A stretch of DNA of 6,852 nucleotides from Candidatus Cloacimonadota bacterium (GCA_030596265.1 JAUVKM010000114.1:1-6852); one strand, 5' to 3'; positions 1 to 6,111 are shown, numbered from the stretch's first letter. Numbers and translations: made by a program. The notes: generated by a model from the sequence alone, not told the origin.

Positions 1-161
1 GATTGGTTGGCACCTCCAATGAACTGAGATAATACTTCTGAATTTATTCCGGGAATCGGAATATAACTTCCCAATCTATAGATCACCAAGATCAATCCTG
101 TGAAGAGAATTTTCTTTTTAAGATCCGGTATCTTGAAAATATTACTTATACTCTTCCACAC
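1..161 (-). CDS. secY: Preprotein translocase subunit SecY, N-terminal part (cut by window edge)
   Basis: SecY forms the membrane channel through which the Sec pathway exports and inserts proteins. Only the first 53 codons are present, and the frame stays open to the window edge. The predicted N-terminus has an amphipathic stretch (VWKSISNIFKIPDLKKK), then the start of the first membrane segment (about residues 18-28, ILFTGLILVIY), then RLGSYIPIPGIN, a conserved SecY motif at about residues 29-40. The start is GTG at 159-161: no ATG is available, and a GGAGG at 171-175 sits nine bases upstream, inside the last codons of rplO. The rplO stop ends one base before the GTG, so the two are probably translationally coupled. 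Being last of the visible spc genes and following rplO is the standard bacterial position. The identification is firm; the exact start is a good inference. Confidence 0.95.
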   Translation of the reverse strand, partial: MWKSISNIFKIPDLKKKILFTGLILVIYRLGSYIPIPGINSEVLSQFIGGANQ

Positions 162-162
162 T

Positions 163-615
163 TTAAATAACCTCCGCAATTCCGCCTTGCTTTTCGATCA
201 ATTCTTTTGCAACTTTAGAAAAAGCATTAGCTTTTATTATAATCTTTCTGTCAAATATTTCAGATCCTCTTGCAAGAATTTTTACAGGAGCAATCTCTTT
301 AGCTTTTGGTTTACGGATCAAATTTAATTCTTCAAGTGCTTTAATATCAAATTCTTTTGCTGTTAATTCTTGAAGATCACTGAGATTAACAATTCTAAAT
401 TGTTTTTTAAATATATTGGTAAAACCTCTTTTAGGCAAACGACGCTGTAAAGGCATTTGACCACCCTCGAACCAAGCTGGAATATTTCCGCCTGAACGTG
501 ATTTTTGCCCTTTGTGTCCCTTACCGGCAGTCTTGCCGAATCCGGAACCATGACCTTTACCTAATCTTTTCTTACCTGTTTTTATATTAGGACGTTCGAG
601 ATTATGAAGTTTCAT
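163..615 (-). CDS. rplO: 50S ribosomal protein L15
   Basis: L15 is a late-assembling 50S protein with a globular domain and a long basic N-terminal extension that threads into 23S rRNA. The 150-residue product is normal in length for bacterial L15. The glycine- and basic-rich N-terminal signature is clear (GKGHGSGFGKTAGKGHKGQ, residues 19-37), followed by GGQMPLQRRLPKRGF at 51-65, which is typical of the family. The C-terminal domain runs through about residue 150. The ATG at 613-615 is preceded by AGAGGAG with five bases of spacing, overlapping the region just after the TAA of rpmD. The gene stops with TAA, and its last codons carry the ribosome binding site for secY. Nothing is unusual in the protein itself. 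Confidence 0.98.
   Translation of the reverse strand: MKLHNLERPNIKTGKKRLGKGHGSGFGKTAGKGHKGQKSRSGGNIPAWFEGGQMPLQRRLPKRGFTNIFKKQFRIVNLSDLQELTAKEFDIKALEELNLIRKPKAKEIAPVKILARGSEIFDRKIIIKANAFSKVAKELIEKQGGIAEVI
171..175 (-). promoter_or_regulatory. Shine-Dalgarno GGAGG for the GTG start of secY
   Basis: GGAGG lies in the final codons of rplO, nine bases before the GTG at 159-161. It supports the GTG start, which is needed because no ATG precedes the SecY amphipathic N-terminus. Confidence 0.8.
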
Positions 616-626
616 TATTTCTCCTC

Positions 627-1133
627 TTACTCCTTCTTAGCTTCACGTGAGTTTGTCTTCTTCGGTACTGCTTTCTTTGGAGCAACTTTCTTTGGAGCAA
701 CTTTCTTCGGTGCTGCTTTCTTCGGTGCTACTTTCTTCGGTGCTGCTTTCTTAACAGTTGTTTTCTTTACTGGTGTTTTCTTTACTGCCGGCTTTTTTGT
801 AATGGTCTTCGTTGTTTTCTTTTCAGTCACTTTTTTTTCTGTTACTTTTTTAGTAGTTTCTTTTTTTACTGCTGTTTTCTTTGGAGCAGCTTTCTTTGGT
901 GTATCCTTTTTATCAATTGCTTTTTTTACAACTGGTTTCTTAGTTGTCTTCTTTTCTTTGATCTCTTCAACTTTTACAAGATGAGCAACTTTGAAGACCA
1001 TACCGCGAATAACCGGATTATCATCATGAATTCTTGTTCTATTGATCTTACCGAGACCAAGAGCAATAATTGTTCTTTTTTGATCTTCCTTTCTACCAAT
1101 AACGCTGCGGATCTGAGTTACTTTGAGTTTCAT
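627..1133 (-). CDS. rpmD: 50S ribosomal protein L30 with a long lysine-rich repeat tail
   Basis: Residues 1 to about 60 are a complete bacterial L30: [19 protein letters not shown] near the start, then [21 protein letters not shown] at about 26-45. L30 is a small 50S protein that binds 23S rRNA. Bacterial L30 normally ends at about 60 residues, but this product continues to 168. The extra part is low-complexity and extremely basic: lysine pairs every five residues with A, P, V and T between them, as in KKAAPKK and KKVAPKK, resembling the C-terminal tail of histone H1. The frame is intact between core and tail, so this is one protein as read here. The start ATG overlaps the rpsE stop (ATGA, 1130-1133) and has AGGAGG at 1141-1146 with seven bases of spacing. 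The tail is probably disordered and may bind rRNA or DNA; that is inference. Confidence 0.93.
   Translation of the reverse strand: MKLKVTQIRSVIGRKEDQKRTIIALGLGKINRTRIHDDNPVIRGMVFKVAHLVKVEEIKEKKTTKKPVVKKAIDKKDTPKKAAPKKTAVKKETTKKVTEKKVTEKKTTKTITKKPAVKKTPVKKTTVKKAAPKKVAPKKAAPKKVAPKKVAPKKAVPKKTNSREAKKE
630..953 (-). repeat. KKxxx pentapeptide repeat region of the L30 tail
   Basis: The tail (residues 61-167) is built on a five-residue period. Lysine pairs begin at residues 65, 70, 75, 80, 85, 90, 95, 100 and 105, shift by three residues once (TTKTITKK), then resume at 113, 118, 123, 128, 133, 138, 143, 148, 153 and 158. Spacer triplets include AAP, VAP, TAV, ETT, VTE, PAV, TPV and AVP. At the DNA level this is a degenerate 15-base tandem repeat, and the copies are most alike at 658-747. 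Confidence 0.93.
658..747 (-). repeat. Near-identical 15-base tandem repeats, six copies
   Basis: Read on the plus strand, six successive 15-base units start at 658, 673, 688, 703, 718 and 733. Their form is TTCTTYGGWGCWRCT, with a few substitutions. The copies at 673 and 688 are identical to each other, as are those at 703 and 733. They encode the last [15 protein letters not shown]-type pentads of the L30 tail. The similarity at the nucleotide level suggests recent duplication by slippage, so copy number may vary between strains and may be prone to assembly error. Confidence 0.92.
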
Positions 1134-1672
1134 TTAGCTGCCTCCTCAGATTTTTTATGTCCGCTGATCTCTTCAATTGTTTTGCCGCGTAGTCTTGCTA
1201 CTTGAGCAATTGTTCTCAGCTCTTTCAAACCATTAACGGTTGCCTTAACAACATTAGCAGAAGTATTGGAACCCAAAGATTTCGTAAGAATATCTTGAAT
1301 CCCTGCAGCTTCCAGAATAGCACGAGCGGGTCCGCCTGCAATAATTCCTGTACCGGGAGATGCCGGTTTAAGCATAATTTTGCTAGCTCCAAAGCGACCA
1401 ATGATCTCGTGAGGAATAGTTCCATTAACTATTGGAACCTTGAACATTGTCTTTCCGGCTCTACCTTTAGCTTTTTGAATAGCGTTAACGATCTCGTTAG
1501 CTTTTCCAGTTCCTACGCCTACATTACCTTCTTTATCTCCCACAACAACTGTTGCGTTAAAACTAAAATTTCTACCACCCTTAACAACTTTTGCAACACG
1601 ATTAGTATCTACTATCTTTTCAATTGCAAATTCAGGTTCATTTGAACGAGGATTTCCTTTTCTTTTATCCAA
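1130..1672 (-). CDS. rpsE: 30S ribosomal protein S5
   Basis: S5 sits near the mRNA entry channel of the 30S subunit and affects decoding accuracy. The 180-residue product has the N-terminal double-stranded-RNA-binding fold with [11 protein letters not shown] (28-38) and GVGTGKANE (52-60), then the C-terminal domain with [19 protein letters not shown] (106-124). It is slightly longer than the E. coli protein because of short polar ends. The start is TTG at 1670-1672. An ideal AGGAGG lies four bases upstream at 1677-1682, overlapping the rplR stop, and no ATG fits. It is the only gene here that stops with TGA, in an ATGA overlap with rpmD; an in-frame TAA follows at 1118-1120. Its last codons carry the rpmD ribosome binding site. 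Identification is certain; the TTG start is probable. Confidence 0.97.
   Translation of the reverse strand: MDKRKGNPRSNEPEFAIEKIVDTNRVAKVVKGGRNFSFNATVVVGDKEGNVGVGTGKANEIVNAIQKAKGRAGKTMFKVPIVNGTIPHEIIGRFGASKIMLKPASPGTGIIAGGPARAILEAAGIQDILTKSLGSNTSANVVKATVNGLKELRTIAQVARLRGKTIEEISGHKKSEEAAK
1141..1146 (-). promoter_or_regulatory. Shine-Dalgarno of rpmD inside the 3' end of rpsE
   Basis: AGGAGG lies in the EEA codons at the end of rpsE, seven bases before the ATG of rpmD. The rpsE stop and rpmD start overlap as ATGA, so ribosomes finishing S5 could re-initiate directly on L30. Confidence 0.85.
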
Positions 1673-1676
1673 AATT

Positions 1677-1682
1677 CCTCCT
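1677..1682 (-). promoter_or_regulatory. Shine-Dalgarno AGGAGG deciding the TTG start of rpsE
   Basis: Read on the minus strand, TAGGAGG combines the rplR TAG stop with a perfect anti-SD match. It lies four bases before TTG. The spacing is short, but the N-terminal protein sequence leaves no ATG nearby, so the strong SD probably compensates for the weak start codon. Confidence 0.8.
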
Positions 1683-2055
1683 AAAATTCCAAACCAGCTT
1701 TACGAGCGCCTGCGGCAAGAGCTTTCACTCTACCGTGGAATAAATATCCCGCTCTATCGAAACAAACTTTCTTGATCCCTTTTTCAATAGCGATCTTAGC
1801 AAGTTTTTGTCCGACTTCAAAGCTTTGTTCTGTTTTCTTTTTAGATCTATCAATTTTCAGATCTTTTGAAATTGTTGAGAATGATACTAACGTTGTACCG
1901 GTTGTATCATCAATGATCTGAGCACTTATATTCTTGAGACTTCTGAAAACTGCCAAACGCGGCAGTTCAGGAGTTCCAAAGATTTTACCTCTAATTGAAC
2001 GTTTTCTTTTAGCACGAGCTACATATCTTTTATAGGTAATTGATTTCTTATTCAT
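1681..2055 (-). CDS. rplR: 50S ribosomal protein L18
   Basis: L18 binds 5S rRNA together with L5 and anchors it in the central protuberance of the 50S subunit. The 124-residue product has the basic N-terminus ([15 protein letters not shown], about 10-24), then [19 protein letters not shown] (32-50), and the C-terminal family signature [16 protein letters not shown] at 99-114. The length is close to the usual 115-120 residues. The ATG at 2053-2055 has GGGGAG six bases upstream, and that SD merges with the TAG stop of rplF (TAGGGGAG). It stops with TAG, which in turn begins the rpsE ribosome binding site. This neat stop/SD chaining suggests coupled translation of rplF, rplR and rpsE. Confidence 0.98.
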   Translation of the reverse strand: MNKKSITYKRYVARAKRKRSIRGKIFGTPELPRLAVFRSLKNISAQIIDDTTGTTLVSFSTISKDLKIDRSKKKTEQSFEVGQKLAKIAIEKGIKKVCFDRAGYLFHGRVKALAAGARKAGLEF

Positions 2056-2066
2056 TATGTTCTCCC

Positions 2067-2645
2067 CTATGCTGTTGCAGCAGTTTTGCCAGGCTTAATG
2101 CGTACGTATTCACCTTTGTAACGTATACCTTTACCTGTAGCATAGTTCAAAGGAGGTCTACATTTTCTGATCTCTGCAGCAAATTTGCCGATATCTTCTT
2201 TATGGATTCCACTAACTTTGATATTAGCTTGAACCCCAAGAGCGCCTTGCTCTCTTCTTGGAACTAATTCAGCTTCTACTTTAAGATTCTCAGGAATCTC
2301 TATGAGAATATCATGAGAGAAACCAACATTAAGCTTCAGCCATTGTCCTAATACTTCTGCTGAATATCCGGTTCCAATGATCTGTAGTTCTTTTGAATAT
2401 CCCTCTGAAAGACCAATAATCATATTATTAACTAATGATCTTGCAAGTCCGTGGAAAGATTTTTGTTCTTTGGAATCATCTCTTCTTCCCAAAATTAATA
2501 CATTTTCTTTCTGTTTAATTGTGATCCCATCATTAAATTTATATGTGAGTTCACCATTCTTAGAAGAAACAGTAATTATATTATTCTTGATTTCTACTTT
2601 TACACCTTCCGTTATAGTTATAGGAGTTTTTCCAATTCTAGACAT
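2067..2645 (-). CDS. rplF: 50S ribosomal protein L6
   Basis: L6 is a two-domain 50S protein that lies near the GTPase-associated centre and contacts helix 97 of 23S rRNA. The 192-residue product begins MSRIGKTPI like nearly all L6 proteins. It carries [11 protein letters not shown] at 65-75, the domain-linking [10 protein letters not shown] at 89-98, and the C-terminal [18 protein letters not shown] at 171-188, the usual L6 rRNA-binding end. It is somewhat longer than the E. coli protein (177) through loop additions and a short AATA tail. The start ATG has a strong GGGGAGG five bases upstream, directly after the rpsH TAA. It ends with TAG. No anomalies are seen. Confidence 0.98.
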   Translation of the reverse strand: MSRIGKTPITITEGVKVEIKNNIITVSSKNGELTYKFNDGITIKQKENVLILGRRDDSKEQKSFHGLARSLVNNMIIGLSEGYSKELQIIGTGYSAEVLGQWLKLNVGFSHDILIEIPENLKVEAELVPRREQGALGVQANIKVSGIHKEDIGKFAAEIRKCRPPLNYATGKGIRYKGEYVRIKPGKTAATA

Positions 2646-2657
2646 AATATCCTCCCC

Positions 2658-3071
2658 TTACCATACTTTACAAATATATTCACCGCCGATTTTCATCTCG
2701 CGGGCATCTCTATCTGTAATTACGCCTTTATTAGTAGAAATAATAGCACAACCTGTGTTATTATAAACAGAAGGAATATTTTTTGAATTAATATAAACCC
2801 GTAAACCCGGTTTACTAATTCTAACAATACCCTTCAAAACAGCTTCGCCCTGATTTGTATAGCGAAGGTTTATAAAGATCTTTTTTCTATAAATTTTCTT
2901 TTCCTGCTCTCTTTCGATAAGCTCATAACTGTTTACATAATTCTCATCTGAGAGAATTTTCACTATTGCTTCACTTACATTACTATGGTTAATAACAACC
3001 GTTTTATGTTCCGCCCGATATGCGTTCCTTATCATAGTAATAGCATCAGCGATCGGATCTGTTCAACTCAT
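2658..3071 (-). CDS. rpsH: 30S ribosomal protein S8 with an in-frame TGA at codon 3
   Basis: S8 is a primary 16S rRNA-binding protein of the 30S central domain and, in E. coli, the translational repressor of the spc operon. Read from the ATG at 3069-3071, which has AAGGAG six bases upstream, the product is M-S-stop-TDPIADAITMIRNAY and onward. TDPIAD and IRNA are the conserved S8 N-terminus, so this is clearly the ancestral start and frame. The rest is a full-length S8 (137 codons before the final TAA), with ISKPGLRVY at 85-93, the rRNA-binding ISTNKGVITDRDA at 111-123, and the usual final VW. The next in-frame ATG (3033-3035) would delete the first 12 residues and lacks a visible SD. S8 is normally essential, so an error in the sequence, a recent nonsense mutation, or readthrough must be considered. 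Family identity is certain; the status of the 5' end is not. Confidence 0.9.
3063..3065 (-). other. In-frame TGA codon near the rpsH start
   Basis: The minus-strand reading is ATG AGT TGA ACA GAT CCG ATC GCT GAT. The TGA separates the start codon from the conserved TDPIAD block. The reading frame is the same on both sides, so a substitution explains it, not an indel. One base change from TTA, TCA, CGA or TGG would produce it. Confidence 0.9.
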
Positions 3072-3077
3072 TTTTTT

Positions 3078-3083
3078 CTCCTT
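3078..3083 (-). promoter_or_regulatory. Shine-Dalgarno AAGGAG of rpsH
   Basis: AAGGAG lies six bases before the ATG at 3069-3071, the ideal spacing. It supports that ATG as the true rpsH start despite the TGA two codons later. No comparable purine-rich site precedes the ATG at 3033-3035. Confidence 0.85.
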
Positions 3084-3101
3084 AATCCCTTTTGATATTT
3101 T

Positions 3102-3287
3102 TTACCAACTAGCTTTTTTAACTCCAGGTATTTGACCTTCTGAAGCCAATTTTCTAAAACAAAGACGGCATACTCCAAAATCTCTCATATAAGCTCTGGA
3201 ACGACCGCATATTTTACAACGAGAATATTTTCTTGATGCATACTTTGGAGTTCTTTTCTGTTTTACTACCCATGATTTCTTAGCCAA
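3102..3287 (-). CDS. rpsN: 30S ribosomal protein S14, zinc-binding short form (type Z)
   Basis: S14 is a 30S head protein close to the decoding region. With the TTG start at 3285-3287 the product is 61 residues, exactly the length of the zinc-binding type Z form. Four cysteines form two CxxC pairs (C24, C27, C40, C43), in CKIC and CRLC, and they should coordinate one zinc ion. The ending [11 protein letters not shown] is the family's C-terminal signature. The N-terminus [10 protein letters not shown] matches the usual start. A further upstream ATG at 3357-3359 would add 24 residues from within the rplE coding region, and I reject it. AAGGAG at 3293-3298 is five bases before the TTG. It follows rplE by 13 bases and precedes rpsH by 30, the widest gap in the window. 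Confidence 0.96.
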   Translation of the reverse strand: MAKKSWVVKQKRTPKYASRKYSRCKICGRSRAYMRDFGVCRLCFRKLASEGQIPGVKKASW

Positions 3288-3292
3288 AATTA

Positions 3293-3298
3293 CTCCTT
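3293..3298 (-). promoter_or_regulatory. Shine-Dalgarno deciding the TTG start of rpsN
   Basis: AAGGAG lies five bases before TTG, immediately after the rplE TAA. It selects the short 61-residue S14 over the longer reading that would start inside rplE. Confidence 0.85.
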
Positions 3299-3300
3299 TT

Positions 3301-3843
3301 TTAATTTTTCTTGAACGGCATACCAAGGAAACGAAGAAGTTCTCTTCCTTCTTCATCATTATTAGCTGTCGTTACTATTGTAATATTTAAACCTCTAACG
3401 GCATCAATCTTATCGTATTCTATTTCAGGGAAAACAGTTTGCTCTTTAATTCCTAAAGAAAAGTTTCCACGTCCATCGAAAGATTTGTTTGAAGTACCCC
3501 TGAAGTCTCTAACTCTCGGAATAACTATCGAGATAAGTCTATCAATAAATTCATACATGACTTCACCACGAAGAGTTACTTTGCATCCGATCGGCATTCC
3601 TTCTCTTAATTTGAAATTAGAGATAGATTTTTTTGCCCTTGTAACAATCGGTTTTCTACCTGTAATAATTGTGAGTTCTTTTACAGCATTATCAAGTATT
3701 GCTTTATTTTGTGTAGCTTCACCCACTCCAATATTAACAGATACTTTCTCTAATTTTGGAACACAATGCACGTTATCAAATCCAAAATGCTTCATTAGAG
3801 AAGGAATAACTTCTTTATTGTATTTTTCTTGTAATCTATTCAT
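3301..3843 (-). CDS. rplE: 50S ribosomal protein L5
   Basis: L5 binds 5S rRNA and forms part of the central protuberance, contacting the P-site tRNA and the S13 bridge. The product has 180 residues, the usual length, beginning [14 protein letters not shown]. Family motifs are VNIGVGE (36-42), TGRKP (61-65), REGMPIGC (80-87), RDFRG (112-116) and GNFSLGI (126-132). Two ATGs are separated by one codon, at 3847-3849 and 3841-3843. The SD AAGGAG ends directly against the first but is six bases from the second, so I choose the second. The rplX TAA merges with the SD (TAAAGGAG). It stops with TAA, 13 bases before rpsN. Confidence 0.97.
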   Translation of the reverse strand: MNRLQEKYNKEVIPSLMKHFGFDNVHCVPKLEKVSVNIGVGEATQNKAILDNAVKELTIITGRKPIVTRAKKSISNFKLREGMPIGCKVTLRGEVMYEFIDRLISIVIPRVRDFRGTSNKSFDGRGNFSLGIKEQTVFPEIEYDKIDAVRGLNITIVTTANNDEEGRELLRFLGMPFKKN

Positions 3844-3849
3844 TCCCAT

Positions 3850-3855
3850 CTCCTT
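3850..3855 (-). promoter_or_regulatory. Shine-Dalgarno that selects the second ATG of rplE
   Basis: AAGGAG abuts the first ATG (3847-3849) with no spacing and stands six bases before the ATG at 3841-3843. Normal ribosome geometry therefore favours the inner start, which also gives the usual MNRL N-terminus. Confidence 0.8.
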
Positions 3856-4199
3856 TAGATCTCATCACCGGTTTTTTTACAAACACGAGTTCTGGAGTCT
3901 CCATGCTCTGCAAAAATAGCACGAGTTACATCATTGATCTTATCATTATACAATTTCACATTTGACACATGAATAGGAGCTTCTTTTTCTACAATCCCGC
4001 CCTGCTGATTCTGCTGATTAGGTCGAGTGTGTTTTTTGATAAAGTTTACTTTTTCCACAATGACTCTACTTTCTTTTGGCATTGCTTTAAGAACTCTACC
4101 TTTTACTCCTTTGTATTTCCCGGCAATAACTACAACATTATCACCTTTTTTGATTCTCATTTTCTTTGTACTTTGTTTTTTACTATTACTTTTAAACAT
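3855..4199 (-). CDS. rplX: 50S ribosomal protein L24
   Basis: L24 is one of the assembly initiators of the 50S subunit and sits near the exit of the peptide tunnel. The KOW motif is clear at about 17-36 ([20 protein letters not shown]), followed by [19 protein letters not shown] (51-69) and EAPIHVSNV (73-81), both typical of L24. The C-terminus carries [11 protein letters not shown]. The product is 114 residues because of a 13-residue polar, basic N-terminal extension ([13 protein letters not shown]) before the place where many L24 proteins start. An internal ATG at 4158-4160 would remove it, but only the outer ATG has an SD-like AGAGG (five bases upstream, overlapping the rplN TAG). I therefore keep the longer form, with some doubt about the start. 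Confidence 0.96.
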   Translation of the reverse strand: MFKSNSKKQSTKKMRIKKGDNVVVIAGKYKGVKGRVLKAMPKESRVIVEKVNFIKKHTRPNQQNQQGGIVEKEAPIHVSNVKLYNDKINDVTRAIFAEHGDSRTRVCKKTGDEI

Positions 4200-4207
4200 A
4201 GTTACCT

Positions 4208-4576
4208 CTAAAGAACTTCCGGTGCCAGAGAGACGATCTTCATGAATCCATGATCTCTCAACTCACGTGCTACCGGACCAAATATACGAGTTGCAACCGG
4301 CTCTAATCTTTCATCAATAATAACTGCAGCATTATCCTGGAAACGAATATAGGTTCCGTCAGGTCTGCTAACTTCTTTGTGGGTACGCACGATCACAGCT
4401 TTTTCTACAGCACCTTTTTTGATCTTACTATTTGGTGTTGCTGATTTAATCGCAACAACAATAATATCACCGAGACTTGCATATCTTCTTTTTGATCCGC
4501 CAAGAACTTTAATGCATTGAGCTTTTTTTGCCCCGGAGTTATCTGCTATAATTAATCTTGTCTGAGCTTGAATCAT
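4208..4576 (-). CDS. rplN: 50S ribosomal protein L14
   Basis: L14 lies on the 50S subunit interface, contacts 16S rRNA through an intersubunit bridge, and is the docking site of the silencing factor RsfS. The 122-residue product is exactly the standard length. It begins [19 protein letters not shown] and carries [13 protein letters not shown] (26-38), the conserved region [20 protein letters not shown], and the ending [12 protein letters not shown]. The ATG is preceded by AAGGAG at six bases, merged with the rpsQ TAA (TAAGGAG). This is the first gene of the classical spc operon, but only ten bases separate it from rpsQ. I see no promoter between the S10 and spc blocks here. It stops with TAG. 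Confidence 0.98.
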   Translation of the reverse strand: MIQAQTRLIIADNSGAKKAQCIKVLGGSKRRYASLGDIIVVAIKSATPNSKIKKGAVEKAVIVRTHKEVSRPDGTYIRFQDNAAVIIDERLEPVATRIFGPVARELRDHGFMKIVSLAPEVL

Positions 4577-4586
4577 TTCAGACTCC

Positions 4587-4835
4587 TTATTTACTTTTCG
4601 TAATTATTTTGCTCAATGACCATCTTTTATGACGGCTTATCGGATTGCTTTCTTCTATAAGAACAACATCACCGATTCCACATTCATTTTTTTCGTCATG
4701 AGCTTTAAATTTTTTATGTTTTCTAACAATTTTCTTATATAGTGGGTGTTTGAACTGACGCTCAACTTTCACTACTATTGTTTTATCCATTTTGTCGCTA
4801 ACGACAATGCCTGTTTTGGTTAATTTTCTAGCCAT
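4587..4835 (-). CDS. rpsQ: 30S ribosomal protein S17
   Basis: S17 is an OB-fold protein that binds 16S rRNA early in 30S assembly. The 82-residue product is normal in length. It contains the N-terminal core [17 protein letters not shown] (9-25), HPLYKKIVR (30-38) and the conserved end of the domain [17 protein letters not shown]. The start ATG follows the rpmC TAA by one base. Its AAGAGG ribosome site lies within the final codons of rpmC, an arrangement that suggests translational coupling between L29 and S17. It ends with TAA that forms part of the rplN SD. No anomalies are seen. Confidence 0.98.
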   Translation of the reverse strand: MARKLTKTGIVVSDKMDKTIVVKVERQFKHPLYKKIVRKHKKFKAHDEKNECGIGDVVLIEESNPISRHKRWSLSKIITKSK

Positions 4836-4836
4836 G

Positions 4837-5031
4837 TTAACCTCTTAATTCCCTTTCTGTTAAAAGAGTTTTCATGCGAGCAATGTCTTTCTTAACATCT
4901 TTTAATTTATTTCCATTTTCCAGGCGATTCATTGATTTTTGAAATCTCAAATTGAATAACTCTTCCTGGCTGTCATGAAGTTTTTGTGATATTTCATCAC
5001 TAGTCATTTCACGTAAATCCGTAATTTTCAT
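4837..5031 (-). CDS. rpmC: 50S ribosomal protein L29
   Basis: L29 is a small helical protein at the peptide-tunnel exit, where it helps form the docking platform for trigger factor and signal recognition particle. The 64-residue product is typical in length. It has two charged helices: residues about 3-35 ([20 protein letters not shown]) and 41-62, joined around [15 protein letters not shown]. The start ATG overlaps the rplP stop by one base (TAATG at 5031), and GGGAG lies seven bases upstream within the 3' end of rplP. It stops with TAA one base before rpsQ. Identification rests on length, motif and position between rplP and rpsQ. Confidence 0.97.
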   Translation of the reverse strand: MKITDLREMTSDEISQKLHDSQEELFNLRFQKSMNRLENGNKLKDVKKDIARMKTLLTERELRG

Positions 5032-5447
5032 TATTCAACTCCCTCTCTAATCGCTAATTTAATTTTCACAGGAAGTTTGTATCCTACGAGACGGTTGATC
5101 TCTTTTGCTGTCTCTAGATCGACACCTTCAAATTCAAAGATGATCCTGCCGGGTTTAACAACTGCAACCCAATGTTCCGGAGCGCCCTTACCTTTACCCA
5201 TGCGAGTTTCAGCAGGTTTTGCGGTAATTGGTTTATCCGGAAATACGCGGATCCAAAGTTTACCGGTTCTTTTCATTTTACGCGAAATTGTTATACGTGC
5301 AGCTTCAATCTGACGACTTGTAAGCCAGCCCGGTGCAAGAGAATATAATCCGAAATCTCCAAAATTAAGAGTACTCCCACGATAAGCCAAACCCCTGGTT
5401 CGTCCTTTCTGCATTTTTCTATATTTAACTTTTTTTGGTGCTAACAT
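5031..5447 (-). CDS. rplP: 50S ribosomal protein L16
   Basis: L16 binds 23S rRNA near the A-site tRNA and the peptidyl transferase region, and is needed late in 50S assembly. The 138-residue product begins [16 protein letters not shown] and has the family signatures [20 protein letters not shown] (52-71) and [19 protein letters not shown] (82-100). The length equals that of most bacterial L16 proteins. The ATG at 5445-5447 has AGGAG eight bases upstream in the 16-base gap after rpsC. The stop TAA overlaps the rpmC start by one base. No irregularities are seen in sequence or codon use. Confidence 0.98.
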   Translation of the reverse strand: MLAPKKVKYRKMQKGRTRGLAYRGSTLNFGDFGLYSLAPGWLTSRQIEAARITISRKMKRTGKLWIRVFPDKPITAKPAETRMGKGKGAPEHWVAVVKPGRIIFEFEGVDLETAKEINRLVGYKLPVKIKLAIREGVE

Positions 5448-5463
5448 TTATCAATCTCCTGAA

Positions 5464-6111
5464 TTAATTAAGAATATCACCTTTATAGATCCAAATCTTT
5501 ATGCCGATAATACCGTATTGCGTGTTAACTTCGGTAAGGGCATAATCGATATCGGCTCTTAAAGTATGAAGAGGTGTTCTACCCTCATGATATCTTTCAG
5601 TACGTGCCATTTCTGCACCGCCTAAGCGACCTGCACATTGAACCTTAATACCTTGCACGCCGCTTCTCATTGCATTTCGAATTGCAAATTTCATAGCTCT
5701 ACGGAAAGATATTCTTCTTTGAAGTTGAGATCCAATCTCTTTTCCAACGAGTTTTGCATCAGTCCATGCATCTTTTATCTCTTGAACATTTACAAACACG
5801 TTTAATTCACTCTTCTTGTTTTTATTAACAAGAACCGTTAATTCGTTACGTAATTTTTCAATTTCTGAACCCTTACGACCAATAACCTGTCCGGGTCTGG
5901 CAGTATGAATATCGATTGTAACTGATTTTGTTTTTCTTTGAATAATGATCTTGGAGATCATTGCATCCTTGAGCCTGTTATTAATATATTTCTTGATCTT
6001 AAGATCTTCATGAAATTTATTAATATAATCCTCACCCGATGCAAACCATATAGAATCATAATTTTTGTTTACGCCAATTCGGTAACTAACTGGATTAACT
6101 TTTTGTCCCAA
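5464..6111 (-). CDS. rpsC: 30S ribosomal protein S3
   Basis: S3 is a 30S head protein at the mRNA entry tunnel and contributes to the ribosome's mRNA helicase activity. I place the start at TTG 6109-6111, giving a 215-residue product beginning MGQKVNPVSYRIG, the standard S3 N-terminus. AGGAGG at 6118-6123 is six bases upstream. A KH domain follows, with the GRKG loop at 78-81 (RPGQVIGRKG). The conserved basic stretch QRRISFRRAMKFAI lies at 131-144, and AGRLGGAEMARTERYHEGRTPLHTLRADIDY spans 160-190, close to the family's C-domain signature. The protein is shorter than E. coli S3 (233) because it lacks the C-terminal tail. A farther ATG at 6193-6195 would add 28 residues that are an out-of-frame reading of rplV. 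The gene overlaps rplV by 17 bases. Confidence 0.97.
   Translation of the reverse strand: MGQKVNPVSYRIGVNKNYDSIWFASGEDYINKFHEDLKIKKYINNRLKDAMISKIIIQRKTKSVTIDIHTARPGQVIGRKGSEIEKLRNELTVLVNKNKKSELNVFVNVQEIKDAWTDAKLVGKEIGSQLQRRISFRRAMKFAIRNAMRSGVQGIKVQCAGRLGGAEMARTERYHEGRTPLHTLRADIDYALTEVNTQYGIIGIKIWIYKGDILN

Noticed and set aside
658..900. CRISPR-like or intergenic tandem repeat
   Set aside because: There are no spacers, the period is 15 bases in frame, and it encodes the L30 tail pentads.
604..984. Plus-strand open frame of 126 residues rich in FFGA repeats, looking like a membrane protein
   Set aside because: It is the antisense of the lysine-rich L30 tail: AAA/AAG lysine codons read backwards as TTT/CTT. 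The L30 core in the minus frame is conserved and has an SD.
3033..3035. ATG at Met13 as the real rpsH start
   Set aside because: It would remove the conserved TDPIAD block and has no visible SD, while an ideal SD stands before the ATG at 3069-3071. I keep the longer gene with the TGA noted; internal initiation remains possible.
3063..3065. UGA as selenocysteine, Trp or Gly in a changed genetic code
   Set aside because: All other Trp codons read here are TGG and no other gene has an in-frame TGA, so a general reassignment is unlikely. S8 has no known selenocysteine, and I see no clear hairpin placed as a SECIS element.
3288..3359. Longer S14 starting at an ATG inside rplE
   Set aside because: The added 24 residues come from an alternative frame of the L5 C-terminus; TTG with its SD yields the exact 61-residue type Z length.
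3844..3870. S8-type autoregulatory operator at the rplX/rplE junction, as in E. coli
   Set aside because: I could not see a convincing helix-21-like structure by eye; the junction is very short and a fold prediction would be needed.
3311..3919. Plus-strand open frame of 202 residues opposite rplE
   Set aside because: It lies antisense to a clear L5 gene, shows no recognisable family, and would need to overlap rplE and rplX completely.
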